A model generated the notes under the pieces. That model made no database searches. It was given only the letters and a program-made list of their open reading frames with translations, and had not been told where the DNA came from. The position numbers were made by a program, and so were the translations under genes. Positions 1-10,649 of a stretch of 64,000 bases of DNA are shown here, piece after piece (the stretch's first letter is position 1; the number at the start of each line of letters is the position of its first letter). This stretch comes from Echinometra lucunter (taxonomy: Eukaryota; Echinodermata; Echinoidea; Camarodonta; Echinometridae): NCBI GenBank assembly GCA_029962745.1, contig CM057151.1:251298-315297 (forward strand), given 5' to 3'.

Positions 1-479
1 GTGTCTTTGTATGTTCACTTGTTTTTCCCCATTTTTTTGTTAAAAGCTTTGTAGATGTTTTTCTGTATTGTTTATGTTCAGTTCCATTTATGTGAGTTAC
101 ATGTACATGTGAAATAGTATGTATGTGAAATATTTACATGCATTTGTGAAATATGAAATAAACTAAAGTGAAACTGAAACTGAAAGTATCTACACATTGC
201 ATTTCATTTATAGATTGATGTCTTTGATATCTATAATGTCCCACAAGAAAATAACAACAAAACAATGATTGATTCCAACTTCGATCGACTCTCCACAAGC
301 ACCATGCATTTGAGTTTACACAGTGAATGGAAAAAAGGAATATTTTGAATAAATGCACAGAAAGAATAGTCTGCAATCTGATGATAATATGTTCTATGTT
401 TGATGTAAATCTTCCTGTTTAATGTTAACACTCAACAGGCATTAACTATATAATTAACTTCCACATATGGTATGACCTG
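1..479. other. intergenic, with a LINE-like 3' tail
   Basis: No convincing coding region is seen. Bases about 60-190 read like the 3' end of a retrotransposon or a processed transcript: a T-rich stretch ending in AATAAA followed by short GAAACT repeats. Assignment to a LINE family is inference. Confidence 0.3.
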
Positions 480-654
480 CCAGGGGGTGTTTTATAAAGC
501 TGTTCGTAAGTTACGAACGACTTTCCGCAGGACTGGTGATACCTTCTTATGCTACATGTACATGAATGAGAAACTGATTAGCAACCAAGAACATGTTCCA
601 GTCGTTCGTAAAGTCATTCGTAACTTACGAACAGCTTTATGAAACACCCCCTGG
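480..654. mobile_element. foldback MITE, about 175 bp
   Basis: The ends are long inverted repeats. The left end begins CCAGGGGGTGTTTTATAAAG and the right end is its near-perfect reverse complement (CTTTATGAAACACCCCCTGG). Identity continues inward for about 45 bases through an internal GTTCGTAAGTTACGAAC palindrome. There is no ORF. Elements with similar ends (CAGGG..., TTTCATRAA) recur at 33845 and 43793, so this is probably one family of short non-autonomous DNA transposons. A clear target duplication was not resolved. Confidence 0.8.
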
Positions 655-1230
655 TTGATGATGAATGTGCCATAGAAACAACTCTTCAACCTAACCCACA
701 TGTGATTATTAGCAAGGAAGATGGATTGAGCCTGAAGAAATTTCTTTCACCATAGTCCATCAGCAATGAGTCATTATCCCAGCTCACAGGTCATGATGGG
801 GTCAAAGAACATCTTGCAAGACTCTCTACTTTACATGGAGTTAGGAGGAATACACAAGGGAGGCATAGAAGGGGAATCTCAATATCTTAGGCATGTTTCC
901 TGCTTAGTTTAGGAAATTTTCAATGTTCAGTCAGGGTTATGACCATAATATGGTCACAGATGGTCACACTGTCAAAGATGACTACTTATGATCTATGCTG
1001 CAGCATGTCACAATATGGTAAAAAATAGAATTAAGAACTGAAAAAATATATATGTGTATGGGTGCTGGTTTCTTAACCTATTGCCTACTGGAACCGGGTG
1101 GTCCTTGTGCAAAACCTATGGGTATTGTTAGAATTCAGTAGCCAATGCACTTAGCTTGCAAGTAAAGTTTTTCTTCTTCCTTTTTTTCCCTACAATAAAT
1201 CACAATCAGAAATCAATACAAAAGAAAACA
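655..1230. other. intergenic, nothing recognised
   Basis: Unique-looking AT-rich sequence with no supported coding region, RNA gene or strong repeat on either strand. Confidence 0.4.
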
Positions 1231-1317
1231 AAATTATGGGATGGGCCAGCCATTAAGGTTACATGTACATCTGGCACCCTTCTCTCCCTCCAATGGATAA
1301 CATTTTAATGGTCCTAC

Positions 1318-1710
1318 CTTCAGCAGATGTATCAACAATGAGCTCTTCTTTTGTAATACTGCTCCTTCTCCTCCTTCTCCTCCACCTCTTTCAATATCTT
1401 CTATTACTGTCTGGTCTCCATTCTTGTCCTCCATGAAAATATCTCCATCTATGAAATCCATCCCTTCTAAAATATTCCTGTAACCTTCCAATTTATGTTT
1501 ACCTCTTTCTCCCATACCACCACTGATGCTTCCATAAGCATCTCCATCAATCTTGAAGCCTGTGTCCAGAGCAATATGTCTTCCCTTCCCTTGAAGATTT
1601 TCTCTGTTACTCCAGTTTGTATTTTGGCAGGAGAAGTAAAGTGACAAGAGAAGAATGATGATGAGGAGGAAGAAAACATCACGCACATGATGTCGCAGGA
1701 GTCGCATCAT
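1318..1710 (-). CDS. possible first coding exon of a type II membrane protein (hypothetical)
   Basis: An open frame on the minus strand runs from 1773 to 1234. A reasonable start is the Met pair near 1710, followed by a short basic segment (RLLRHHVRD) and one strongly hydrophobic span (VFFLLIIILLLSLYFSC). That layout suits a signal anchor of a type II membrane or Golgi protein. The downstream part is hydrophilic, rich in Gly, Glu and Asp, and carries a Glu/Asp cluster. At 1318 the minus strand reads CTGAAG then GTAGGA, a good 5' splice site, so the exon may end there rather than at the stop at 1234. I do not recognise the family, and no second exon was found at lower coordinates in the window. 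It could be a chance ORF. Confidence 0.3.
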
Positions 1711-1773
1711 ACAATGCCCTGTCATGGCTAGTATAGTTATACTCATAACAAATCTCAAGAGAAATATGTTCAA

Positions 1774-2483
1774 TGTCGATATTACTAGTGCCTGATTTAA
1801 GAGTCTTTGTCAATGTCCCAATGTATGTCCATAGGATCTTGTGATAAAAAATTTATGCCACACTCAACAAATGAACATAACCAAAGTGCAGGAGTTTGCT
1901 GATGGTTTCATCACAAGTCTGAGAACAGAAAGAAAGAAAAAAAAAAAAAAAACAATGATTTCAATATATCGTGACATAGAAGGTACCTTGAAGTTTTATC
2001 ATCTACTTGATGAATGCTCTTCAAAATCTTTTATCACATGAATGCAAAATTCTTTTTCCACAGTTATTCAGACTCATTGTTTACGACAAATAGGACTCCA
2101 TCTAGACAGTTGTTGCTGCATTAAAATAACAACCAATTTATGTGAAAATCGATTCAATTCTTTTCATGTCTCATCACATCTAAATGTGAAATTTCTCATA
2201 AGAAGGCTAATTTTAATACAAATCTGTAAATAAAGGAGATAGTAAAAAATAACCCAGTTGGCTGGGGCTTCAGCATAACATAAGAGAAAACTGGTCAAAA
2301 AACTGCATACTGTCTATAAGGCATTTGGTAGAGAGGCCTTTCAGTCTATTGGTCTTTACCTGGTTTCCCCTGTAACCATTTTTTTTCAGTGTGTTTTGGT
2401 CCATGCCCAATAGTATACATTCTAAAGGTTTTTCTAAACATCCCCCCCCCCAACAAGCTATATTTAACATATGGTTAGAGAAC
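1774..2483. other. intergenic, nothing recognised
   Basis: AT-rich sequence with an A-run near 1939 and a short C-run near 2441. The open frames are short and show no protein-like composition. Confidence 0.4.
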
Positions 2484-2540
2484 TTAGGGTTAGTGTTAGG
2501 GTTAGGATTATGGCTAGGGTTATGATTAGGGCAAGGGCTA
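2484..2540 (+). repeat. degenerate telomere-like TTAGGG repeats
   Basis: Several exact TTAGGG hexamers and near variants (TTAGTG, CTAGGG, TTATGA) occur head to tail over about 55 bases. This resembles an old interstitial telomeric repeat. It is followed by a G homopolymer around 2570-2590. Confidence 0.6.
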
Positions 2541-2599
2541 TAGGCCCAAGAGTTGGGGTAAGGGATATCGGGGGGGGGGGGGGGGGGGGGAGGGCTTAA

Positions 2600-2990
2600 A
2601 AACCATCTTCTGAGTTCTGTGCTATTGGTGACAAGTACAAGTTAGCAATGGTAACTCAATCACCATCACCAATCACCATCACCCATAAGTGCATCAGCTG
2701 TAAAAGTATCAGTGTGCTACACATTTGTATTGAACACAAGCTTGTATAGGATAGCTCGTATGCCACTCATATGATCTAAGATTCATCTTGCATGCTTTAT
2801 GATTTTATGCAAACAGTGTGATTTTCCTGACACAAATACTAGTATGATATTCTGGCTTACAAATTACAAATAAACAAAGAAACATGGCAGCACCAGCTCC
2901 TCATATTTAACAAGAATGTGGAAAAAGAAATAAGGATTCAATTTTAATTGTCCAGTGCCAGTAGGGCCTACAACCTGAATGTACAGATTT
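2600..2990. other. intergenic, nothing recognised
   Basis: No supported gene. A few short CACCATCACCAAT duplications occur near 2660. Confidence 0.35.
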
Positions 2991-2991
2991 C

Positions 2992-3356
2992 CACCCGCGT
3001 AGCCAGGGGGGGCGGTGGAGACGGTCGCCCTCCCCCCCCCCAAAAAAAAAAGGCCAGAAAAAAAAAAAAAACAGAAAGAAAAAGTGAGCAAGAAAAAAAG
3101 GGTAAGAAAATGTAGGAAGAGAGGTAGCAGACAAGGAGCAATGAAAAAAATAATGTCGGAGCTTCTGCACTTCACACCGAAGTGGGGAAAATCCCCCTCC
3201 CTGCACCCTCCCCCCTACGGAGCCAGCTTTGTGCTCTCAATATGCAATTTGCACACTTCACATGCTCACTACCTCCCCCCCCCCCCCCCCCCCGAAAAAA
3301 ACTAAAAACAAAAACAAAAACAAATGAAATCCAACTTTCAAGCTACGCCACTGCGG
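2992..3356. mobile_element. hAT-like MITE with G/C homopolymer ends
   Basis: The ends pair as imperfect inverted repeats: CCGCGTAGCCAGGGGG at the left, CTACGCCACTGCGG at the right. The interior carries C-runs and the block GTAGCAGACAAGGAGCAAT. That block is found, reverse-complemented and diverged, in the element at 4793-5052, so the two are copies of one family in opposite orientation. There is no transposase. Target duplication is unclear. Confidence 0.55.
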
Positions 3357-3369
3357 ATTTAGACTATAC

Positions 3370-3975
3370 CGGTAATTGCAACAAGGTTTGTCAAACAGCG
3401 TCCTTCACAACACGGGCTCTATCATTGCACACCACTGCACTGCACACACGTACCCGATGGACCAGGCAGAATTTGATAGCATTTTTCGAACACATGACGG
3501 AGCTAGCAGGAGGGAACTAACGTTAGGAGATGGGGGTTAACCGTACGGGTTAACTTAGCTCTCATGCCTCTCAAGTCTCATTGATGATTAAAATAGACAA
3601 AAATTACAACATCAAATATCTAACTGGCATCTCTCTTACCATACGTATATCTATATCTTCCAGTTTGGTTTTTATGCTGTTTTGGCACCGTTAACGTTTC
3701 TGACTGTACCCATCTATGTACACGACTTACGGCTTATAAGCTTAGCTTGTACCCTCACCGTGTGGCGCCTGGCCTGCGTTTGACTCGAATCACTCGATCG
3801 AGGCTAGTATAGGCGAGGGACAGGGGCTTCAGGGGAATCCCTGAAACCCGTCGCATGCTGTCGAGCTGAGAGTTACTGAGCTGAGAGCATGCATAAAGGG
3901 AGCTATAGTACCCAATGAGGTGAAAGTGAGTCCTCCCTGCATGGAGCCTGGAGGACCAGCGGACCAGTGGGTGCG
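3370..3975. other. intergenic, nothing recognised
   Basis: Moderately GC-rich, with no supported gene. Short direct repeats (GAGCTGAGAG) lie near 3865-3890. Confidence 0.35.
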
Positions 3976-4119
3976 TGCTAGGGGTAAGGGCCCGGGGGGG
4001 GGGGGGGGTATCGCCTAATATGCGGGCTAATATGGTATACGGGGTATGCCCGAGGGGTATGCCCCTCTAATGGGTCTCTTTTGCAAGAAATCCCCACAGG
4101 ACATCCCACACTCCCGTAC

Positions 4120-4215
4120 AGAATGATGATGATGGTGATGATAATGATGATGAAGATGATTATAATGATGATGATGAAGATGATGATAATGATGATGATG
4201 ATGATGATGATATCC
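4120..4215 (+). repeat. (GAT)n microsatellite
   Basis: An imperfect GAT/AAT trinucleotide repeat of about 95 bases. The Met/Ile-rich frames across it are artefacts of the repeat. Confidence 0.9.
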
Positions 4216-4269
4216 GTGGCGTATGGTTTTCCAGGATGGTTTTGTGCTGGAAAATCCAAAAACATGCCC

Positions 4270-4790
4270 CCCTTTTTTTAAACATAAGTAACATTACTCT
4301 TCAGAATGATATTCTCGCCCATATTGTCGCTAAAGTACACACACGAGATGCAAAATCCTCCCAAATGGGTACCCTTTTCAGCTTGAAGTTGCTATTCATA
4401 GGTTTTGAATATGCTCTAATTTCATATCAAAATAAAGTTTATGGTGCACAAATCACTATGAAACCGATTGAAACTTTTGAAAAGTAAATGGGAAACAAAT
4501 ATTGCCTCAGATAGTGTAGACCGGGGTGAAGAGATGAACATCATAGCGTAGCTTCAAGTCTTTATCAAGGGTTGTTTGCCTGTAGTACTCTAACATGATT
4601 TCGATTGGGAATTTCATTCGAAAAATATTTTTTAAGGAATTTACTTTTTAGTGTAGGTTGTGATGATTTTCAAGCAAATAAACAGTGAAAATAACCCAGA
4701 TACGAAATTATAACTGAGCTAAGACTACCACTAAAGGCCTAATTGAATTGCAAGCCAAATTACTCTCACCTTCGCCTCACCTCAGTGGCG
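4270..4790. other. intergenic, nothing recognised
   Basis: AT-rich single-copy-looking sequence. No gene is supported. Confidence 0.35.
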
Positions 4791-4792
4791 TA

Positions 4793-5052
4793 ATGAGCCA
4801 AAATATTTGGGGGGGGGGTTCAATCTTTGCGAGGAGCAAAGCGACCAACCCTGAGGGAGTGTAGCGACCGAGCCGCTGAAGCTCCGACGTTTCTTTGAAT
4901 TGTTCCTTGTCTGCTCCCGCTCTTCTTATGTTCTCTTACCTTTTTTCTTTTCTCGCTTCCGCTTTTTTTTTCTTCTACTTTTTTCTTTCTTTTTTGTTGG
5001 TGTTTTGGAGGGGGTGACCGCCCCATCGCCCCTCCCCCCTTGGCTACGCAAG
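4793..5052. mobile_element. hAT-like MITE, second copy of the 2992 family
   Basis: It begins CAGTGGCGTAATGAGCC and ends GGCTACGCAAGTG, giving degenerate inverted ends. It has G- and C-runs just inside and the internal block CTCCGACGTTTCTTTGAATT shared in reverse with 2992-3356. No coding capacity. Confidence 0.55.
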
Positions 5053-5409
5053 TGCACTCCCATGGTAAAGGAGCTTTTGCAGTATTGATGGTTTGCAACT
5101 CTGTAAAAGAATACTATTTGGCACTACAAACTTAAAGCCCGTGTCTAGTTTTGGTAAATCTAAGAATATTCATTTTCAAAGTATGAATCCATTTTCAGAT
5201 AAACAGATAAAACCAAGTGTAATATCATAAAACACATTATAAACACATTGATATTATGCTTGTTTCCTGCCTTGCTATGCATGCTATTTGGGAAATTGTG
5301 AATGTGTTACTTAACAACAGAAAGGGAGTCTAGGGAGAAGTAATGAAATTCGAGTAATATCACTAATATAAAATTGAAAATAAACCATGGTTGAAATTTA
5401 TTTGGGGGG

Positions 5410-5470
5410 CTGACGCCCCCAAGCCCCCCCCCCCCCAGTCAGCTAGGTGGCGGCAGTCAGCTAGGTGGCG
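5410..5470 (+). repeat. short satellite outlier (about 2 units of the 18-bp repeat)
   Basis: A C-run is followed by two units of GTCAGCTAGGTGGCGGCA. These precede the first copy of the flanking 200-bp segment. Confidence 0.8.
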
Positions 5471-5471
5471 C

Positions 5472-5673
5472 CCAATTTTTATCCATTTTCCATTATCCAT
5501 TTTCATTTCCCTCTGTAGTTTTTTTTCTCCTGCTTGTTTTCCTATTTTTTCACTACAGCCCCAGCTATAGAGATTTGTTCTTGTATTTCCTCGAAATCCA
5601 CTCACTACATGGTCCTGAATGAATCTCCTGTACTATAGAGCCTATAGACGTCTAGGACAAAAGAATTAATACG
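5472..5673 (+). repeat. flanking duplication, copy 1 (about 200 bp)
   Basis: The segment from TTTTTATCCATTTTC to AATTAATACGGAGC reappears nearly unchanged at 6130-6321, on the far side of the 18-bp satellite. Copy 1 has a small extra piece (CCATTATCCATTTT). Confidence 0.9.
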
Positions 5674-6090
5674 GAGCTAGGTGGCGGCAGTCAGCTAGGT
5701 GGCGGCAGTCAGCTAGGTGGCGGCAGTCAGCTAGGTGGCGGCAGTCAGCTAGGTGGCGGCAGTCAGCTAGGTGGCGGCAGTCAGCTAGGTGGCGGCAGTC
5801 AGCTAGGTGGCGGCAGTCAGCTAGGTGGCGGCAGTCAGCTAGGTGGCGGCAGTCAGCTAGGTGGCGGCAGTCAGCTAGGTGGCGGCAGTCAGCTAGGTGG
5901 CGGCAGTCAGCTAGGTGGCGGCAGTCAGCTAGGTGGCGGCAGTCAGCTAGGTGGCGGCAGTCAGCTAGGTGGCGGCAGTCAGCTAGGTGGCGGCAGTCAG
6001 CTAGGTGGCGGCAGTCAGCTAGGTGGCGGCAGTCAGCTAGGTGGCGGCAGTCAGCTAGGTGGCGGCAGTCAGCTAGGTGGCGGCAGTCAG
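5674..6090 (+). repeat. 18-bp satellite array, about 23 units
   Basis: The unit GTCAGCTAGGTGGCGGCA repeats perfectly for about 23 copies. Because 18 is a multiple of three, every frame stays open; the minus-strand frame reads a Cys-Arg-His-Leu-Ala-Asp hexapeptide repeat. I treat this as satellite DNA, not a gene: no start context, splice signals or non-repeat coding flank are seen. Confidence 0.95.
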
Positions 6091-6129
6091 CGTAGGCTGG
6101 CGCAGGATGCGTTGCGCACCCCACTCTGC

Positions 6130-6321
6130 CCAATCTTTATCCATTTTCATTTCCCTCTGTAGTTTTTTTTCTCCTGCTTTTTTTCCTATTTTTTCACTAC
6201 AGCCCCAGCTATAGAGATTTGTTCTTGTATTTCCTCGAAATCCACTCACTACATGGTCCTGAATGAATCTCCTGTACTATAGAGCCTATAGACGTCTAGG
6301 ACAAAAGAATTAATACGGAGC
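6130..6321 (+). repeat. flanking duplication, copy 2
   Basis: Near-identical to 5472-5673. Together they show that the 18-bp array and its flank were duplicated as a unit, or that the array expanded between duplicated flanks. Confidence 0.9.
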
Positions 6322-6359
6322 CCCACTAACGATCCATTGTTAACCACAGGTGATTAGAA

Positions 6360-7000
6360 ATGCCTACGCTTTCTTAAAGCTACAATTCAACTTTTTAAAG
6401 ACTCCATGAAATGTGACTATAAGAGTAGGATTGTATTACCAAATGGTTGGCAGAAATGATATTTGCTTACGAATTAATGCAAGCTAATAAATTATACCAA
6501 CGTTCATCGGACGAATTTATGCATGGTAAAATGTAAAATTCACTAGAGTAATTCATTGAGAATTTTTTCTTTTGTTTAAGGTCCTCATCAAAGGGACATG
6601 AGTGTCAATCACCTTCAATACATTATCAAAAATCATGAATAAGTTGATTCATATACACAATCTCATAGTTTATTCTTGCCTTTTTGTATTCAACTGCAAG
6701 CCGAATTCGAAGAAAATTCAAACACAAAAGTCCAAATGTTAATTGTACGACGCTGTGTGAGCTGTGTAATCTTGATTGCAGTTTCTCCACCGGTTCGTTT
6801 TATTCTAAATTATTCTCCCCTGCTGTTTTTAATGTGATGCCTGATACCACATTTCCTTTTCATGTGCTATAAATGCTTATGACATACAGTGAAAATCACT
6901 TACATGCATAATATATTTGGACTTTCGTTTGATTTGGGGAAAGAAGGATCATCCCCTTAAAATGCTAGTATTTTTGCTCCGTCAAGAAGATCTGTTTACT
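6360..7000 (+). repeat. divergent segmental duplication, copy 1
   Basis: This stretch matches 7283-7670 and then 8455-8735 in the same orientation. Shared landmarks are TACAATTCAACTTTT / TACAATTGAACTTTT, the AAATGGTTGGC block, GAAAATTCAAACACAAAA and GCTTATGACATACAG. It is unit one of an old tandem duplication. No gene is recognised in it. Confidence 0.75.
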
Positions 7001-7003
7001 CAC

Positions 7004-7270
7004 ACTATGAACATGGCGGACAAAGAAAGCGGACAAAATAAACAACCTCTCATTCTACCCTTCACAATAGTTCTGGTAGTCAAAAGAACATCCCTTCACA
7101 GCTATTATGTTTAATCATGTAGTTCCAGGTGAATATGCATGTGACACCTGTTCCACATATTTTAGACAATAGCAGTGAAGGGATGTTCTTTTGACTACCA
7201 GAACCATTGTGAAGGGTACAATGAGGGGTTGTTTATTTTGTCCGCTTTCTTTGTCCGCCATGTTCATAGT
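7004..7270. repeat. large inverted repeat (two ~102-bp arms, ~62-bp loop)
   Basis: The arm at 7004-7105 (starting ACTATGAACATGGCGGAC) is almost perfectly complementary to the arm at 7168-7270 (ending GTCCGCCATGTTCATAGT). A transcript through here would fold into a long hairpin. It sits at the junction between the two tandem copies 6360-7000 and 7283-8735. Confidence 0.92.
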
Positions 7271-7282
7271 GCCAGTTTCCAA

Positions 7283-8735
7283 GTGCCTTCGCCTACTTAA
7301 AGGTACAATTGAACTTTTGAAAACGCATAACCTCAAAAAAGTTAGAAAGATGAGTGAAAATAAAACTGTAGGAACGAAATGGTTGGCTGAAATTGCATTT
7401 GCTTACAAGTTAGAATTATTAATGTCGTGATAATATACCATAATTCATCTGACGAATTTATTCATGGCAAAATGTATTCAGTCATTCCTGGAGATTTTTT
7501 TTTTTTTTTTTTTTTTGTACGAGTCGTCATCAAAAGAACATGACGGTCAATTACCATCAAAACATTGTTGATTAATGTACACTGTTTCATTTTATTTCAT
7601 TTTTGTCTTTTTTCATTTTCAACTTCAACCAAATTCAAAGAAAATTCAAACACAAAATCACATCACATTGTTGTAGATTTATACTGTTTTCACACTGCCG
7701 AAACGGAATATCCATGCCGTTATATTTCATGACGCTTCACTTTCAAAACGCTTCCAAAACGCTTCTGGTTTCTGTTCACACTGAACCAATGAAGTCCATT
7801 TGAGCGAAAGCGTAATATTACGGTGTGAGAGAGTGCGGAAATACATCATTACCCATCATGCATTTTGCTATCTCTAGCTGTATAATTTTTTTTGTTTTAT
7901 TTGATATATGTAACAAAACAAATCAGTTATTCAGAATAAAATGTATAATTATTACTTAACTTATTGCAATTTGTTTAAATTTACTGAATAATTATTTTTG
8001 TTATTTGTATTTATAGTTTAATTTTTAAACTCATGTACGAATGCTAACGCGTTTGTTTCTTCATACATGATTCGCGTCCATGCAGCTAGTAGCGTCGAAC
8101 GTACGCTGCACGCTGCCATGCCGATCCATGCAGCTCGCTAGCGCTGCGATCGAAGATACCCGCGCTTTCACTCGTTTCCTGCATTTTCCAGGTTTTTGGT
8201 GGGAACCTGGTTGACCTTTGGCATTTCATTCCGCTTTATTTCCCTTTTTCTGTACATACCAAAAAATAAAGCGTCATATTTGGAATATTCCGTTTTCAAA
8301 ACACCTCAAAACCTAGTGATAGACCTCACACGTAGATTGCGGAATATTTGATTCCCTTTTCAAATATGACGCTTTGCCGAGTGTTCATACCAAAGCGTTT
8401 TTTTCAAAAAACGCTTTTATTCCGTTATATTTGTTTGGTGTGAAAGTGGTATTAGATGTGAGTGCCTTGTTATGCCGTTTAAGCTGCCAATCTTGTTTGC
8501 ACTTTCGCCACTGGTCCGTGTTTTCAAAATCATTCGCTGTTCTGTCCCTACTGTTTCGTGATGCCCGATACAACTTTTCACTTTCATTCATGCTTATGAC
8601 ATACAGGGAAGCTCATACAAGCATAGTATAGTAGACATTCGTTGTGACTTAGGGAACGAATTAAGGACCATCCCTTTAAAGTGGAACTATGTTGCTCTTC
8701 CAAGAAGGTCTTGCTATACTGCCTTTCTTTAATAA
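7283..8735 (+). repeat. divergent segmental duplication, copy 2 (interrupted)
   Basis: Homologous in order to 6360-7000, but split by an insertion at about 7681-8452. A 19-base T-run at about 7497 is also specific to this copy. Confidence 0.7.
7681..8452. mobile_element. insertion in duplication copy 2, probable TIR element (~770 bp)
   Basis: The segment is absent from duplication copy 1. Its ends are imperfect inverted repeats (ATACTGTTTTCACAC / GTGTGAAAGTGGTAT). The flanking heptamers are TAGATTT and TAGATGT, a plausible decayed target duplication. Subterminal blocks with repeated AAAACGCTTC and CGGAATAT motifs pair across the element. No transposase ORF is present. Confidence 0.6.
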
Positions 8736-8739
8736 TCTG

Positions 8740-10100
8740 TTACAAAAGGAATTTGACGCACAAAGAGTTCACTATCCTCTTGCTATGGGTAATTAGAACT
8801 GAATGGCATTCCCTTTTAATTCATTGCTGTATCGGGGAGCCTCATACCTCAATCTCTTCTTTGTTATGTTTGTGCAGATGTATTATCACGGCGACATTGA
8901 TGTATAGTGTGTCCCCGGAAAAATAGAAGTCCTAAAAGTTGTAAAAAAAAAAATTGTTATGGAAACTAAACTGTGCTCTTTGACTAGAAGAATTTTAAAC
9001 GTCTAGTACAAGACAGTATTATGCTTTCATGTTCATATTATATTTTGATGTCCTAGTATCCGCACATGCTTCACCTAACAGTATTATTTTGAAAATGACA
9101 TGTGAAAATCACAGAAAGGATCAACATTAACACCTTAAACTCTCAATGAGAAAAATGTTTTCACCTACCTAATGATAAAGGAAAATCCTTCATCATAAAC
9201 GAAGGAAGGTCGACGTTTTGTAGATAGTAGAAGATAGTGGACGTAAAGTAAAGGCATATCTTTAACTGGAATGGTTTGGCTGTGAAGCATGCATGAATTA
9301 TCTTTTACTTTATGGACGAGATAAGCTTATTCTTTCGTCACGCATAATGAACCATTAGTTTGGGGTTTCGTGTTATTTTTTTCTTGGACATACTGTATCA
9401 TGCACATTTCTCAAATTACTTCAAATGCCTACAGTATAATACTATTGAAACTCTGTTTTTGTTCATCTTGGGATAGTCACGCTCAAAACATTTGGATGTG
9501 CTCCCTGAATAGTTTTTGTTTCGCTGTTTGAAAGGAATGCTTCCACCTGTGTAACATCGAATGCTCTTGAATGACAATTAGGGGCTGATCTGAGTCTTGC
9601 ATAGGCCATAAATTGAATCCGTTAATACACCCTGACATACACCCTGACATTGAAGTATAAGGGGAGGGGAATGTAACTGGATTGTCGCTGATGAACATGC
9701 ATAAAGTTTTAAATTGGCCCATTAATGAAAAATACACTGTATTCATTCTGGATTGATGTGGGATGGAGTATTACCCGTACCATCTATAGGTCCTACCTAG
9801 AGTTTGGCCAATACGCTTTTGATAGGGAACAAATATGGCAATATATTACTTTGCTCATAGCAAGCGCACAAGTTGCCTCTTCATTTTGCAAAATGGAAAT
9901 TTGAAATTGATAACCTCACTACAATGATCAGACTATATCCAATTTCGTTCAGAACAATGTTTAAATGTAAATATGAAACCCAATATTGAAAAGAAATTTA
10001 CTGAATAGATAGTAATAATTCAACCAGTCATTTCATAGTGATGTGAGAACACCAAATTTGAAAATTTTTTAAAAACTGCTATTTCTAATTTATAAGCCTT
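8740..10100. other. intergenic, nothing recognised
   Basis: AT-rich sequence without a supported coding region. A small CACCCTGACATA direct repeat lies near 9630. Confidence 0.4.
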
Positions 10101-10290
10101 TATGAACCCTTGTTCAGGCTTTACTTTTGTATTCGTACAGATTATTTTTCAGTAAAATATTTTATTTCTGCCTCTCCCCATCCCGATCATGTTAATTTTT
10201 TGTAAATTTTGTAGTCATCTGTAATGATGTACCTTACCTCTATTTGACCTGACTGTTTAATAAAAATATAAATACAAAAGAAAGGGTCTT
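10100..10290 (+). mobile_element. possible LINE 3' tail
   Basis: T-rich sequence ending TTTAATAAAAATATAAATAC followed by an A-rich run. This is similar in style to LINE 3' ends, but no adjoining reverse-transcriptase remnant is seen. Confidence 0.3.
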
Positions 10291-10404
10291 GTTAAAAAAA
10301 AACTACAATGAACCCAACACTGGCTTGAGTGCATCGCGTTCATACTTGTATTAGATCATTTGTATAGCGCCATCTCCCGTTTTAAACGATATAGTTAGAA
10401 CTAC

Positions 10405-10555
10405 CGGACTCTCTCTTTCTCTCTTTCTCTCTCTAGCTCTCCCTTCTCCTTCGGAGCTGAAATTAACTAAAGTTTGATTTATATTTTTTTTAAAAGAAAA
10501 AAGACCCCCTACGCACACACACACGCACACACGCACATACACACACACAAAAAAA
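10405..10555 (+). repeat. (CT)n and (CA)n microsatellites
   Basis: A CTCTCTTTCT tract near 10410-10440 and a CA/CG-rich tract near 10515-10548. Confidence 0.8.
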
Positions 10556-10649
10556 AAATCATTCACACAATCTCTAAGCCGGTCTCTAAAGCCGTGGAGC
10601 CTGCTTGCACTCATTGAAGTGAACCCAGTGACCTGGTAATACATGGTAA

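Noticed and set aside
2864..3520. Overlapping ORFs with poly-Pro and poly-Lys
   Set aside because: Generated by C-, G- and A-homopolymers of a MITE.
5666..6133. Long minus-strand ORF of a CRHLAD hexapeptide repeat
   Set aside because: It is only the 18-bp satellite read in frame; all frames are open because 18 is a multiple of three.
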